Source: Daphnia pulex (lineage: Eukaryota > Arthropoda > Branchiopoda > Diplostraca > Daphniidae). From it: DNA of 64,000 nucleotides. Below, piece by piece: positions 27,138 to 40,800 of the stretch. The notes beneath the pieces are model-generated. The model was not told where the DNA came from. It worked only from the letters and a program-made list of their open reading frames with translations, and did not search any database. The position numbers were made by a program, and so were the translations under genes. The first letter of the stretch is position 1, and each line of letters begins with the position of its first letter. The stretch spans positions 5,890,001 through 5,954,000 of the forward strand of contig NC_060020.1 of NCBI RefSeq assembly GCF_021134715.1. Direction: 5' to 3'.

Positions 27138-28678
27138 AAGATAAAAAAAACAGAAAATTGGAATGCCGGGCAAATATCGATGCAGTTTGGCTAAGAAAAG
27201 AAGAGGTAACGCAATTTTTGTGTATATTAGTAGAGGGCTGGATGTCCCATTTTGTAATGTTCGTGTCTCTTATCAATACGCTCCGAAAAAGTATTTACAA
27301 CATAACATGTTAAACTTAAAAAACGCTTTCCGGTGGAACCATCCGCGTGGGCAACTCGTAATCTAAAAAAAAAGTGGTGAAAACATGATGTAAAGAACAC
27401 ACACGACACTTGGTGAAGATATTTGGCCGTTATATATATATCTGAAAATACAATTATAATAATTTGAACCATTCACGAATTATTATCATTTCTATTTTTT
27501 TAAGTACAGGTAGGTAAGTCAATGCTGTATATGTCTGGTGGACGTGAGTGACGTATATAATTTCAGATCGACGCCAGAAGGCCGTATGGCGGTTTGAATG
27601 GCTCGAATCTAAAATTGTGGGCGCCAGAAGCGTTTAATGTAGGTTAAAATTTTCTTTCTAAGCTATCAAATTGAGGAGCATAAAAAAATGAGTGATAATT
27701 TTTCTTAGAAAGTTTCAAAAGAAAAATACCGCACTATAGCCTTGCTGGATCAAAAAAATTTTTTTGGAGGGTTGGAAATGTCGATTAATCATTGTTCTAC
27801 ACACATGGGACTTGTCGTTGCTTCAATGGGAATACAGACAAAGAGAAATAATGGTGCTGTTCTCGGGAAATAGGTCAAAATCTAGTGTGACTGTGGACAC
27901 TCGCATTGAATATGTACAACAATGAATGCAGCATTTGGATCTCAAATGGCAGATTCGTAGCCTAACAATTTGTCTTTTTGTACTTTGCTCTTTGTTACCG
28001 CATCGCCTTGGAGCAGAATTGTTGATTCAGTTGAATCTTTCAAAAGAATTCTGGCGGACTTGGCTGTTGCCAGACAGGTCTTTACAGATTCAAATCTAAT
28101 GGAGGGAAGCCGAAGGACTTGTTCTGAGTTCATGCCCTGAACATTTTTTCCTTCCCTTCCGCATGCCGTTGTCGTTATCCTTTCACAAAGTTCAACAAGC
28201 GAATTTTTCATAAAAGGTGCTTAAATTATTCAAGCTATGACGCTTCTTTGTAAGTCCTTGCTTGCTGATGTGTAAAATTTGCATTCCTATTGGTTTAGAA
28301 TGAAAGCTTTGCATAGCTCATAACTGCGCCCAAGCGATTTTGCCCCCTCCCAAGTTCCCCTTTTTATTTAGCTATCAGAATTTCCTTTGTTTAAATATCG
28401 GAATACGCGACCTTGCGCAAATATTTTGCGCTTCTTTAAAGTAAAAATATAAATAAGTTCATTGTTTGTTTCATGGTGATTTCATCATCAGTTTCTTTAA
28501 GAGAAAATAATAATTTAAACAAAGACACAAAAACTTGTGCTGATGTTTAATTTTGTTCAAACCGGATACCAACTATGCTAAACAAAGAAGTTGTAAAAGA
28601 TAAAAATCAAGAGATTCACGGGGGTTATGGGCATGAAAGAAAACTGCCATTTAAAAAAAGTGAATTCGTCGATCATTC
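27138..28678. other. Convergent intergenic spacer between SDR gene and POMT2 copy A
   Basis: The 3' ends of two convergent genes face each other here. No canonical AATAAA was seen close behind the SDR stop. One 89-codon ATG-started frame on the minus strand (28211-27942) is noted separately. Otherwise AT-rich DNA with no feature. Confidence 0.5.
27942..28211 (-). CDS. Unidentified 89-codon open frame
   Basis: ATG at 28211-28209, stop at 27942-27944. The peptide has mixed, protein-like composition with three cysteines and no low-complexity runs. I recognise no family and see no splice signals that extend it. It sits in the convergent spacer between two genes and may be a chance frame or a remnant of a mobile element. 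Confidence 0.15.
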   Translation of the reverse strand: MKNSLVELCERITTTACGREGKNVQGMNSEQVLRLPSIRFESVKTCLATAKSARILLKDSTESTILLQGDAVTKSKVQKDKLLGYESAI

Positions 28679-31600
28679 TTAAAATTCCCAGGTTTCAAGC
28701 CAACGCATTCCGTGCATTGTTGAGTTGGGCTCGGTTGAAGGTCCGCTACTCATTCCGTATGTGAGCGGGGCAAACAAGTAAAAGCTAAAATTTAGAATAC
28801 ATTTTAACAATTAGAACTCAATTCTCTTGGAATTATTAATTTGAATAAACCTGTAAACAAGTGCTGACACGATCACACCAACTAGCATGTGGTAAGCACT
28901 GTTTCGTATTCCGGACGGTAGGAGCTCCGGAATCGATTCCACCAAATAGTCAATAACGACTCCTAATATAAACAGAGAAAAATGAGATAAAACGGACTCA
29001 AAAGAGGCGAAGAGTCAAACCAAATTAATAAATTACCTGACATCATGCTGGAAAACAGCAAAGCAGGGAAATAATGATGGAAATAAAGAATACGACCCAT
29101 TCCCCAAAATGGGACATAGTGCAACAACCATCCAATGTAGAGCCATCCGCACGCAGACAGAGCTCTTTCCTGCAACGCTGTTGATACAAAGAGAACAATA
29201 AGCCATTTATTATTTAAATCAATACAGATGCCTAATTAAAAATCCTGTCTAGTGGGAAACAAAGATGCACTTACCCAATTGTCGAGGAGACGAAATTATA
29301 CCCCTCCTATCTCGAATAGACTTGACGGCAAAAAGTGTCAAGTAAAAGCCCATAAAAACTAAATTGCTCCACCAGATGATTGGATTACCCAAGAGATAAA
29401 TTTTGACTCCTTCACCAGCTGAGAAAAATTGACCCTACAAAACGTTCAGTTCAAATTATAAATAACCGCAATCTGATATTTATTATTCTTGCTCAACTTA
29501 CTCTCAGATTAATGGGCCACATCCAAGGTCTTGAGGTCAATTCACCATCTTTGGGTTTGAGACCCGCATTTCCACTGAACATGACAGCATGAGCTTCGAG
29601 GAAGCGTTGAAGGAAGTTGAGTTTGTAGGCGCTGAACGAAACGTTGGGCACTGTAACCAAAACAATACAATTTTCAGTTATTTTTGTTTAGTAAAGCGAA
29701 ATGTCAAAATTCCTTACGGCGGGGAAAACGATTGTCTTCTACGTTCCAAACGGCAGCCCCATCGCGGAGATTAGGATTGCAAGTGACCTCTTGTTGTTCA
29801 TAACCCCTATAATCATGCAATCATAATAAGAGAGAACAAATAATAATAATAAGTAGTAATCATACCATTTGGGCAGTGTCTTTTTAGTGGTTGAGAGAAC
29901 ACAATTCTGTAGATAGTGAACAAGTTTGAACTTGTGACGCATAGTTTCCAATGGTTCATTCTCAGCTCCGCTTTCAATGACTAAGCGCCAAACATCATTA
30001 GCATCGCCTGTTCCGTTCTTCAAAAATAAAATAAAAATTTACACAAACATTACAACTAATTATGGAGAATAGAACATACTTCTCCATATCCTGTGACTTG
30101 ATAATGCTTTCGAGAAACCGGGGCCGGTTCTTTATGGGAATGCAAATTACGCCTTGTTGGACGATGTTCAAGCCGGATCAAGTCACCGTTGCGCACAAGT
30201 TCAATAGGATCGGAACTATTCCAAAGCGGCGTAGGTTTGTTGAATTTCTTGATGAACCACCGATTATTACCATCTTTATGAGAATAAGTCGTGACTTGCT
30301 GTTGCTTAGCTCCAACTCCAGCGGGGTAGAGATGCATGTGTGAATGCAAATATCCACCACCAGTTACACTGTTTTTCAAGGTCAACAACGATCCATAAGC
30401 CACTTCTGCATTTTTAACGAAAGGAAAAACGGATCGTTCAATTATTCTCCGATTACAGAAATTGAAAATGCTACTGATAATGTACCGCGAGGTGTGCTAG
30501 CATTGTGCAGAAAATTTCCTTCGAGATGTGTTTGGAAGGCGGAGCTGAAGTATCCATCACCCGGGCCACTCAGGTACAAAACTTGCAGATGGATGTAGAA
30601 AATGCCCATATATAGTACGACTGGAAACGCAATCAAACATAACGCCCTCGCCATAAAATGTTTAACGGTGTAACTCTAAATGAATCAAAAATAGATCAAT
30701 TTTACTAAGAGAGAGAATTTCAAAAAAATTGGCAGAAATGCATACCACAGGACGTGAGAGATCGCCAAGAATTTCCCAAAGATCTGCGATGGCTCGGAAT
30801 CCGACAAGAAAAACAACAAAGACACCGACGAATTTGACGGCAACTGAACCAACCAACATGGCCCCTGTAGCCGACAGCCAGAACCACCAGGGAAAACTAA
30901 AAGCCCTGCGATTCAAAAATAAAATAAAATACAAAATGCATAAACACATTAATATAAGTACAGAGATCAGATAATGAAAATCTTACCGATCACGTTGATT
31001 GTGGAACTTGACTGTGGCGTAGACGGAAGCAGATATGAAGAATAGCAGAGGAGGATCCAATAAAATGTATCGATTCAGCGTAAGCATACCATGGTCTAAA
31101 GAAAAGAAGAAAAATATTTTACTTGAAAAGTTGTACATTTAGAAAAATGAATCGATGGGAATATTACCTAAAAGAATTGAAATGCCAGCAAAAGTAGCAG
31201 CTGAAAGGGAAAAAGTCATTTCCCACACAGTCAAAAAGGAAAGAGGGACCAAAAGAGCTCCCATTATGGCACAACCCTGGAATCGAACGTGAAAAAAACA
31301 TTTGTGAGACTGAGAAGAGAATTTTCCAATCAAAGAAAACATACCGCTCGCATTCCCATGTAAGGATAATCTTCATATTTGTCTCCAGGTTTCTCAAAGG
31401 CAAAAGTAGCGTTGTACCCGTCCAGATAACCAAAAAGGCCAATAAGCATCTAGAAATTTAAACACAAACGTTAGACAAATTATGAATGTTAAAATTGTCT
31501 CAGAGATAAAATTACCTTGCCAAGTGGGGGATGAACATCGAAAAAGAAAGTTCGGTTGATGTAGTAGCCTCCAAATTTTCCAAAATGAGTCTCATCCCAG

Positions 31601-32287
31601 CTACAATGATAAAAAAATATTATTGAATCGACTCGGAATCGACAACCTTTATGGATAAAATCTGCATATTCTTTTTTACCAAATATGGTCAGGTTGATCG
31701 AGCTTGTAGAAGCGAGTTGCAGCCGTTGCGATTAAAATCAGTCCAAATAAAGTCCACCACATTCCGGCGTTATTTTTTCCACTATTATTCAAGAAAAATT
31801 GTAATTATTTTCCTAAGTAAATCAGCTGTCTAAATTTAAGGCTCTCATAAGTCAAGTGAGCGCAGCCTATTTATGTATTCTGTTAAAATTCGTATGTTTT
31901 TTAAGCAATCTTTCTACATTCGAGTTTTGAAACTGGATGTCCGCATCCAGCTCTTATTAATAAAAGTGACAAAATTTCATACTTGTGAGCAAGTTTTAGC
32001 AACACGGTTACATTTTCCTAATTCGTATCTTTAAAAAAATTTATGTAAAAGTTTTAGGGTTGTTGCCATGAGCATCCGCCCAGATTTCCACATAAGAATA
32101 CAAATAAAGCTGGCCTGGCCGTCTGGCTCGCAGGTGTGAACGATCTGGGCAGCTAGCCCGTGCACTCGCTCAAGGACACACTTAGCGCGGTCGCTCACCT
32201 GTCATGCGCCGCATCCCGGTGTAGTTTCTTTGGCTTTTCACTTGACCTTGAAGCACACGCCGATGTAGCATCCTCGGCTTTCGTCAT
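28679..32287 (-). CDS. POMT2: Protein O-mannosyltransferase 2, tandem copy A
   Basis: Sixteen exons (minus strand): 32287-32199, 31781-31680, 31600-31516, 31449-31345, 31276-31168, 31095-30987, 30905-30746, 30675-30486, 30405-30080, 30017-29866, 29806-29718, 29650-29502, 29434-29275, 29177-29037, 28962-28851, 28784-28679. They join in frame to 727 residues, close to human POMT2 (about 750). The enzyme transfers mannose from dolichyl-phosphate mannose to Ser/Thr of ER-lumenal proteins such as dystroglycan, working as a POMT1-POMT2 complex; fly POMT2 is twisted. Visible marks: the catalytic Asp-Glu in CWDETHFG (D66-E67), [13 protein letters not shown] repeats around [10 protein letters not shown] and QQQVTTY, and the C-terminal membrane block with [18 protein letters not shown], ending TWEF. 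It is the copy most like vertebrate POMT2, so probably the one retaining the ancestral role. No POMT1 is in the window. Confidence 0.93.
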
Positions 32288-33203
32288 TTTTTTTCGACCT
32301 TTCAAAATGAAATATAATGCTTACGATGATGTAAAATTGTAAATGTTTTAATATACATGACAATATGATGTTATCCATACAATACGATACTATATAAGAT
32401 GAGACAATGACATTTGTAAATTACAACTACAAATTTTGTGTCAACAACAAATTAATGTGTGTTCAATCAACAAAAAAACATTTGAATGCTGAATTGTTTT
32501 TGGTACAACATAAGTTGTCATCAAGTTGAGAAAAGTAAGAAATTTTTACCTGCAGAATCGTCAGTGAAAATTGAAAATGACCTACAGCAAAGGAAGGCAA
32601 AAGTGAGACTGCTTCCTTAGAGCTAGAGAGTCACAGTTTGACAAGGGGAGCCAAAATTTAACTCCAAGCACGATTGGAAATGCCCGCGGCGTATGAAATT
32701 CCAAGCAGGGTTAAAAGCACCAAGAGACACAGGCACAGCCCACAGGACTTGAACCAGCAAAAATGATTATCATTATGCAATCTGAGATGCTGGTTGTTGT
32801 TGATTACATACAGAATTTGATTTCTTTTGACAGTCTAAGTTTTTTTACTGCCTACACTTCTTCTTTTTCTTTTTTTCTCTTTGACAGCAAAAAGTGGGCT
32901 CAATGTATACAACATTTTGAAAACAAAAGTGACACCTAGCGAGCATCACCTAAACTTGGCGTTCTAAGAAATTCAAAAATCAAAACAACGATTCTTCTTA
33001 CACAACCCAACAAAACAGTTTTATCTAGTTAATAATTATTAATACAGCCCATGTATGCTGTTGAAATGTTTTAATGAGAAAGAGTTAAGTAAAATGTATT
33101 TCAATTTTCTTAATGTCCATTAAAAAAATTTTGAAATCTATAACACACTCATAAATGTTGAATATGCCTCATGGTGAAATTCTTTTCCTTGTAAATTGTC
33201 CAG
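32288..33203. other. Spacer between POMT2 copies A and B
   Basis: About 0.9 kb holding the promoter and leader of copy A and the 3' end of copy B. A donor-like CTGCAG|GTAAAA on the minus strand at about 32550 may end a non-coding leader exon. No gene or repeat is seen. Confidence 0.4.
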
Positions 33204-36200
33204 CTAAAATTCCCAACTAGGTATCCATTTCATGCCATACATTTGCGAGTCATTGTATTGGGATGGCCGGTTAGGATATCCGTAAGTAATTGGAGTAAAT
33301 AAGTAGAAGCTATAAAATAAAGAAAGAGATTTTAGAAACTTTTGAGTTTAAACCATTTAAAATATGCATAAAAAATTAATTGTATACCTGTAGAAATATA
33401 TTAAAATTAGCCCACTTATAAAGTATGTATAAAACTTTCGAGAAATTTTGTCCGAAAAAGTTTCCAAAAGATAGTGCAGCATCATTCCTACGTTAAAAAG
33501 TGAATGTATCCAAATTGAGGTGAGAGATTAATGCAAATAAAAGGTTGAAATCAAACATTTTTTTCTTACCTGAAATCATGTTGGAGAAGAGGAGAGCCGG
33601 GAAATAATGATGAAAATATAAGATGCGTGCCATTGGCCAAAATGGAGCGTAGTGACATAGAAAGCCAATAAATAGCCATTTGCACGTATTCAGTGTTCTC
33701 CTTTGCAACACTAATAATTCCGTAAATAAATTTTTGAACAAATCCAATTAAGAAAAATACAGATTGTACATGTTATGACACTTACTCATTTGCTTGTCAG
33801 ACAAAACAACGGAGCGCTTCTCGATGACGGCATTCACGACCCAGAGAATAAAGTAAAAGAAGAAGCACAGACAGTGTCCCCACCAGATGATTGGATTGCC
33901 GAGAAGGTAGATCACTGATCCCTCCACTGAAAAGAACTGACCCTGTGGAACAAAAGTGAAACGTTCAAAGTACACAGAGTTGCGTGTGAATTCACGTCCG
34001 CTTCTACTATACCCTGAAGTTGATGGGCCACATCCACGGTCTGGACTGAAAATCACTTATCCTGGGTCTGAATCCGGCGTTGCCCATAAACATATTCTGA
34101 TGTGACTCGATGAATCGCTGGAGGAAACTCAGCTCGTATATAGTGTAGCTCACATTTGGAACTATATAAGACGAAAAAGAGCGATATGGTCACTTTGTAT
34201 GAACTTATAATGAAAAATTATAATTCAACATACGGCGTGGATAGCGGTTATCGTCGATGTGCCAGTAGGCGCGGTCGTCGTGAATTTTCGGATTGCAAGC
34301 CACTTCAGCAGAGCCGAACCCCCACTCGGGCAAATTCTTAGTCGTCGAAGTAAGGACGCACTTGTTGTTTGGGCTCACCAACCGGAAGCTGTGTCGCACT
34401 ATTTCCAGAATTTCGCCTTCTGCAGCACCTTCGATTTCGATTCGCCAGAAATCATCGTCGTTACCTTCACCTTTCTATTCCATCGAAAAGAAAATTTAAC
34501 AAATGATTTAATTGAAGAGTGAATGCAGTTAGAATCAAGGGCTTACCACTCCGAAACCAGTCACTTGGTACATTTTATTCGAAATAGGCGCTGGTCCTCT
34601 GTGAACGTGAATATTGCGCCCTGTTGTTCGATGCTCGATCCGAACCAAATCCCCGTTACGGACAAAGTCGATAGGATCGGTAGCGTTCCAAAGCGGAGAT
34701 GATTGGTTGTGTCTTTTGATGAACCATCGGTTGTTTGGATCTCTGATATAGACCGTAGTGATTTGCTGCTGTCTAGCGCCGACCGGATATAGCTGTCGAT
34801 GTGAATGAAGATATTGACCCTCAAGAACGTTATTCTTCAGCCTGATAACAGCTCCATATGCAACCTCTAAATTTAGATTTGAAATGACATGTTGAAATGA
34901 TGGCGGTTCAAATAAAATCAATTTATAAAAACATAAATACCTCTAGGACCAGTAGAGTTGTGGAACATATTGCCTTTGAGACTGACTTGGAAAGCAGAAC
35001 TGTAAAATTCATCTTCTTCTCCACCAAGATGAAGAATTTTCAAATGAACGTAAAATATGGCGACATACAAAGCGACAGGAAGCGCAATAAGACACAGAGC
35101 TCTTGCAAGGAAATGTTTAACTGTATAAATCTAAAATTCCAGAGAGAAAAGGGGTGTGTTAAGAGTAAATGATGTTGTGGGATTTTTTTTCGCATATAAG
35201 CGTTAACTAATTTACCACTGGCCGTGACATATCGCCAAGAATAATCCACAAGTCGTAGATGGCTCGAATTCCCACCAAGAAAACGAGAAACAATCCAACA
35301 AATTTGATGCTGAAAGCTCCCGCCATAAATATGCCCGTTGATGATAACCAGAACCACCAGCGAAAACTAAAAGATCTGTGGAGCAAAAAGAAAAAGAAAT
35401 AATGCTTATAATGCATACAAACAACCTTTTTTGAAGTGACCACGTAACGTTTGCAATGATACCTTTTTTGTTGGTTGAAATGAGCCATAGAAAAGACAGT
35501 AGCTGCAATGAAGAACAGCATCAGCGGATCAAGAAGTATAAAGCGATTCAACACCACCAACGAGTTGTCTATTGAAAGTAAAGAAAATGAATCATTCATC
35601 ATCTTTTCAGGAAATTAAAAATTGCAGTCTAAAACTTAATTTGTCCACCGTGTCAGATGCGACGATTTTTTATTAATGCAACTTAATTTTTTAAAGTCTG
35701 AGGAATCTTATTTACCAAAAATTAAGCAAAGGGCAGTGAAGGTGGATGCTGGTAACGATGAAGTCATTTCCCACATTGACAGGAAGGAGAGAGGAACTAC
35801 TAAAGCTCCCATTATCGCACAACCCTATAAAAAAATCAATTTTGTGAAGTAGTTCTATATTTTTCCAATGAATAATTTCATTTAAAAACAAGCATAACCT
35901 AAAATAAAATCGGGCAAATATTCAGCAATGTTTACTTACTATACGCATTCCCATGTAAGAGGCGTCTCCGTATTTTTTCCCGACCTAATATTTATATTCA
36001 TTTTAATAATTATGAATGTTTAGTGATGCGCAAGTAATTTATATTAACCTACCTCAAACCAAAAGGAACCGTCGTATCCATCCAAGTACCCAAATAATGC
36101 AATAATCATCTACATAAGTAGGTTTAAAAGTCACATTAGATTTTAAATAATCATAAAAGATCCTTTAATTGAATATTTAGACAGTACTTTGCCCAGAGGA

Positions 36201-36807
36201 GGATGAACGTCAAAGAAGAAAGTTCGTTGAAGATATTGATTTGCGTGCCTTCCGAAATGTGTCTCATCCCAGCTACCGAGATCACGCCATCACCCATAAA
36301 AATTTTATTACGAGTTTTTTTATTGACTTCTTTAAAATCAATTAAACTTACCAAACTTGTTCTGGATAATGTAATTTGTAAAACCGGACAGCTACCGTAG
36401 CTACCATCAAAACAATAAATATGGTCCACCATACTTTGCCGCTGGAGTTCTCCCTTTGAAACGAGTAAATAATATTCCATCACGTCGTCCATCAGCAGCC
36501 TCAAATGGCCTCAAGGCTATACAACATATATATTTGGGTTTCTCTTATATTTATATGTGCGCATCAATCATGCGAGGTAAGCAGAGGGACTTGGCATTTG
36601 TAATTACGTGATGAGGTGCATCGGATGAAAAGGAGCGTGCATGACGGAACACAAACATTTCAAGGTGAAGAATAGTCTGAAGGTCGCTTACCTGAACTGT
36701 TGAGTGAATTCTGGCCGAGAGTATGGCTTAGAGGAAGATTGCTTGTCGAGGCATTTGATGGGGGGTGAATCTACGGAACGCGTTGATGGACTTTCTTTTT
36801 CTTTCAT
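33204..36807 (-). CDS. POMT2: Protein O-mannosyltransferase 2, tandem copy B (divergent)
   Basis: Exons (minus strand): 36807-36692, 36453-36352, 36272-36188, 36109-36053, 35984-35940, 35824-35716, 35568-35463, 35375-35216, 35130-34941, 34866-34547, 34474-34234, 34161-34013, 33942-33786, 33710-33570, 33487-33388, 33309-33204. They join in frame to 727 residues. The catalytic D75-E76 (CWDETHFG), [10 protein letters not shown], the MIR block and the [13 protein letters not shown] segment are kept, so it looks enzymatically competent. It is the most divergent copy. It has an extra intron splitting the exon-4 equivalent. It lacks the intron that separates exons 10 and 11 in copies A and C, so one 241-nt exon replaces 152 + 89. 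It has lost two MIR residues ([10 protein letters not shown]) and changed acceptor loops. The N-terminal tail (38 residues) is unlike those of A and C. Confidence 0.92.
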
Positions 36808-37814
36808 GGTTCCGATGACGTGGAATACGTAAAACGTCGCAAATGTAGAACTAGAGGTTGATATACTGTGTCGAGAAAAACAAATAAGAACCAGGTTAGC
36901 TAGTAGCCCACGATAACAAAATAATAAGTTTAATCTAAAAAAATTAATTAAATTAATGGCAAATACTGTTGTATAAACATACAAACTTAAAATCAATATA
37001 CCGGTAAGTTTCCCATATTGATTGAGATTTTTACAATGCTTTAGCTAGATTTATGAATAGGTAATTTGCTAGGTATTTTTTAAATTAAGGTCTAAGTGTA
37101 GCAAATACCGCTATTAATCAATATTTCAAAACCAACTTTAATTAAAGATTAAAAAAAAAAGTTTAATGAGACTTACTGTATTCCTACGGTTTGCCCTGTA
37201 TTCCCACAGCTTCACCGCAAGAGCGATGATGAAGTACTGCTGCCGTAAGCCTCTCAGACAAATATCTCTGCTCTGTTATCTGTGCAAGTAACGCTTGATA
37301 GCCTTGAGGCCGGTCGATGTTTCCACTATTTTTAAGGATTTCAGCGCTAACGGAAATATATTGACTGTTTATTCATGCAGGTTTAAATTACTCCGAATCG
37401 GCATGTCCTTATTACTTTATCACTGATGAAGTAACTTATAATGCTGACTACACGTATAAGCGCGGGAAAATGTATGGTCTTTAAATATTTAACTTGTGCG
37501 CAAACTGCGCATACATTTGATTCGAATGAAACGGAATAAAAAAGAAAACGTTCTCAAAATAGTTCCACGTAAAACATTTATTATTCAGATTGTGTGCTAG
37601 CATTGCGGTTGATTAGCTCACCAACACAATGAAGCAATGGTCAATTCAAGCACGATTCATGTTATTTAATTACAGCGAAATAAATTCGACTTCAAGATTT
37701 TATTGATTGATGGATCGTGAATTTGAATTTGGATGAAATTTGCTGTTAACGGGATCTGACCAAACACGATAATACTGTTTTAAAGAAGAAATTACTATTA
37801 ACTACTGGATTTTT
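36808..37814. other. Spacer between POMT2 copies B and C
   Basis: About 1 kb containing the presumed promoter and leader of copy B and the 3' end of copy C. AT-rich; no gene, tRNA or clear repeat found. Confidence 0.4.
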
Positions 37815-40800
37815 TTAGAATTCCCAAGTAGATAGCCAATGTAAATGGTGCATGGTAGAATTTGAATCCGCATATCTCACTAATCCGTACACAAGTGGTG
37901 AGAATAAATAAAAACTAACAGAAAGAAAACAAACAAACAAACAAATTAATAAGCCTGATTGAAACAATTATCGCATTGAAAGAATCACCTGTAAAATAAA
38001 ATCACCAGTGCTCCGGATAAAATGGAAATGTATGTTGAGTTGAACATTTTTTGAGGCAGGGAAAGAGGAATGGACTCCATTGCATAATCAAGAAGAATTC
38101 CTAAAGAAATGTTTGTAGAAAAATAGCGATAGGTGTCAATACAACACCTTACATCATCGTTATAAGATTAGGTGACATAGGTCTTTATTAGCCTACCTGT
38201 CATCATGCTCGAAAAAAGCAATGCAGGAAAGTAATGATGAAAGTAGAGTACGCGAGTCATTCCCCAAAATGGAAGGTAGTGGAGTAACCAACCGAGCCAA
38301 AGCCAACCGCAAGCAGATAGTGCTCTATTCTGCAACACTGATTGCGCAACAAATATAAATTAAAAATTTAAGTTTCATATTTTATAGCAATTGATTGATG
38401 AAGCAAATTTATTCTCACGGATTTCTCTCGGCGTCATCACCACTCCTCTTTTTTCTCGAACTCCAACAGACACCCACAGAATTATGTAAAACACCATGAA
38501 GACTAAATTACCCCACCAGATGATGGGATTGCCTAATAAGTAAACCTGCAATTTGCCTCCAGAAAAGAACTGACCCTACACAGGTTGATTAAATTTCATT
38601 ATTGACTGTCTCTATTTTATTTTAGATTTTGCTTCAATACCCTTAAATTAATTGGCCACATCCAAGGCTTAGAAGTAGCTTCTCCTTCTTTCGGTTTTAA
38701 GGCAGAATTGCCATTGATTAAAACAACGTGCGATTCGATAAAACGCTGAAAGAAGTTTTTCTCGTACGAGCGGAAAGAAACGTTGGGAACTGAAAATGAA
38801 ATGAAATCAATTAACCAAGCCATTTTTAAATAAAAGTTAAAACACGTTTTACGGCGAGGGAAGATGTTTTCCTCGATATTCCAAATCGCATTAGGGTCTC
38901 TCTTATTTGGGTTACAGGTTACTTCATCTTGTTCAAAGCCCCTAAACATCCGAATCATTTTGATTAGAAAATGTGAAATGAAACCTGGGCGGAAAAACTC
39001 TCTGTTATTCGTTCTTACCATGCGGGAAGTTTCTTTTTCGTGCAAGTTAAAGCACATCCCAAATTGTAGTGAATCAATCTAAAACGATGAACCATTGTTT
39101 CCAGTACTTGATTTTGTTCGCCGTCTTCAATTTCCACGCGCCAAATGTCATTGGTATCCCCAACTCCATCCTAGAATTATAACAAATTAGTTTGACATGT
39201 GTTATTACGTCACGGTTGGGGTCGGAGGGTGGGAGAAAATTTTACATGGGTCTGAAAGGTGAAAAGGGGAAAAGACGGAATGGGTGAGATAACTTTTGAA
39301 CGGCCTCCTCCATGAGAAGAAATTTAAAATTGGGGCCATACTAACCAGTCCATATCCGGTGACTTGAAACTGTTTGATTGTAATGGGGGCCAATACTCTG
39401 TGCGCGTGCAAATTTCGACCAGTTACAAAATGTTCGAGTCGCAGCAAATCTCCGTGTCGCACGAAATCCACAGGTTTTGTGCTGTTCCAACTCGGAGGCA
39501 TTTTGTTGTGTCTTTTGATATGCCACTGATTGTTTTCGTCCTTGTGCGCATAGGTGGTGATTTGCTGTTGGCCTCCTCCGATTTCTTCTGGGTACAAATG
39601 ATCGTGAGAGTGCAAATAGGCACCACTCGTAACAGAATTTTTCAGCGTTAAAATTGCGCCATAGGCAACCTCTGTGAGCACATAAGAACAAATAGATGAA
39701 TGCCATGTTAATCATTTTCGCTTACGTTGTTTCCATAGTTAAAAATATTCAATAATTAATACTATATATTCACCTCTTGGTGTACTGCCATCATGGAGGT
39801 AGTTTCCTTTGAGACCGACCTGAAAAGCCGAACTGTAAAATCCGTCTCCCGGTCCGCTATTATTTAGCACCGCCAAATGGATATAAAAAATGCCCATGTA
39901 CAACAATGTTGGAATGACAATCAGACATAAAGCCCGGGCCATAAAATGCTTCACGGTGTAAGTCTGTACGTTCAATATAGAATTATTAGGTAAGGAGCCG
40001 TGCAAGAGATGTTGTAAAAATGATGCCAAAAGAATACCACGGGGCGTGAAATATCTCCAAGAATTTCCCACAAATCCGCAATGGTACGAAATCCGACGAA
40101 GATGACGACAAATATTCCAACAAATTTTACGGCGACGGAACATGATAGCATAACGCCCATGGAAGACAGCCATAACCACCACGGCAAACTGAACGGTCTG
40201 TTAAATAAGAATGAACATTATAAGGCACATACTAAAAATAAAAAGAATTAAAAAAAAAAGATTTCAGATCTTACCGATGCCTCTGATTATGAAATTTAAC
40301 CATTGTGTAGACTGACGCAGAGATAAAAAATAACATTGGCGGATCCAGCAGAATGAAGCGGTTCAATGTCAACATTCCGTGATCTAACAGCATTGAAATA
40401 GATTCCGTATTTATTGACGCCCGATATATTTTCTAGAACTAGAAAATTATAACGCGTACCCAAGAGAATCAGCAAACCGCTTAATGTAGAAGCTGGAAGG
40501 GAGAAAGTCATCTCCCATACAGTCAGAAAGGAGAGAGGAACCAAAAGAGCTCCCATCACAGCACAGCCCTAAATAGGAAATTGATTAAGAGTTCCATTAT
40601 TAATGAAAAATAATTGAGAACGGAAACGAGACCATAAGAATGTGGGTGGTGATCCTATTTAATGTGAACTTACTATTCGCATTCCCATGTATTGGTGATC
40701 TTCGAATTTATCTCCTGGTTTATCAAAATGAAAGGATCCGTTGTAGCCATCAAGGTATCCGAAGAGTCCAATAAGCATCTAATAATTTTAAGATTACAAA

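Noticed and set aside
26637-27173. 178-codon minus-strand frame
   Set aside because: Antisense shadow of the last SDR exons.
32930-32960. Donor-like TTTAG|GTGATG as end of POMT2 copy A's first coding exon
   Set aside because: No ATG in the frame needed. The exon at 32287-32199 has an ATG, the right phase and a consensus donor.
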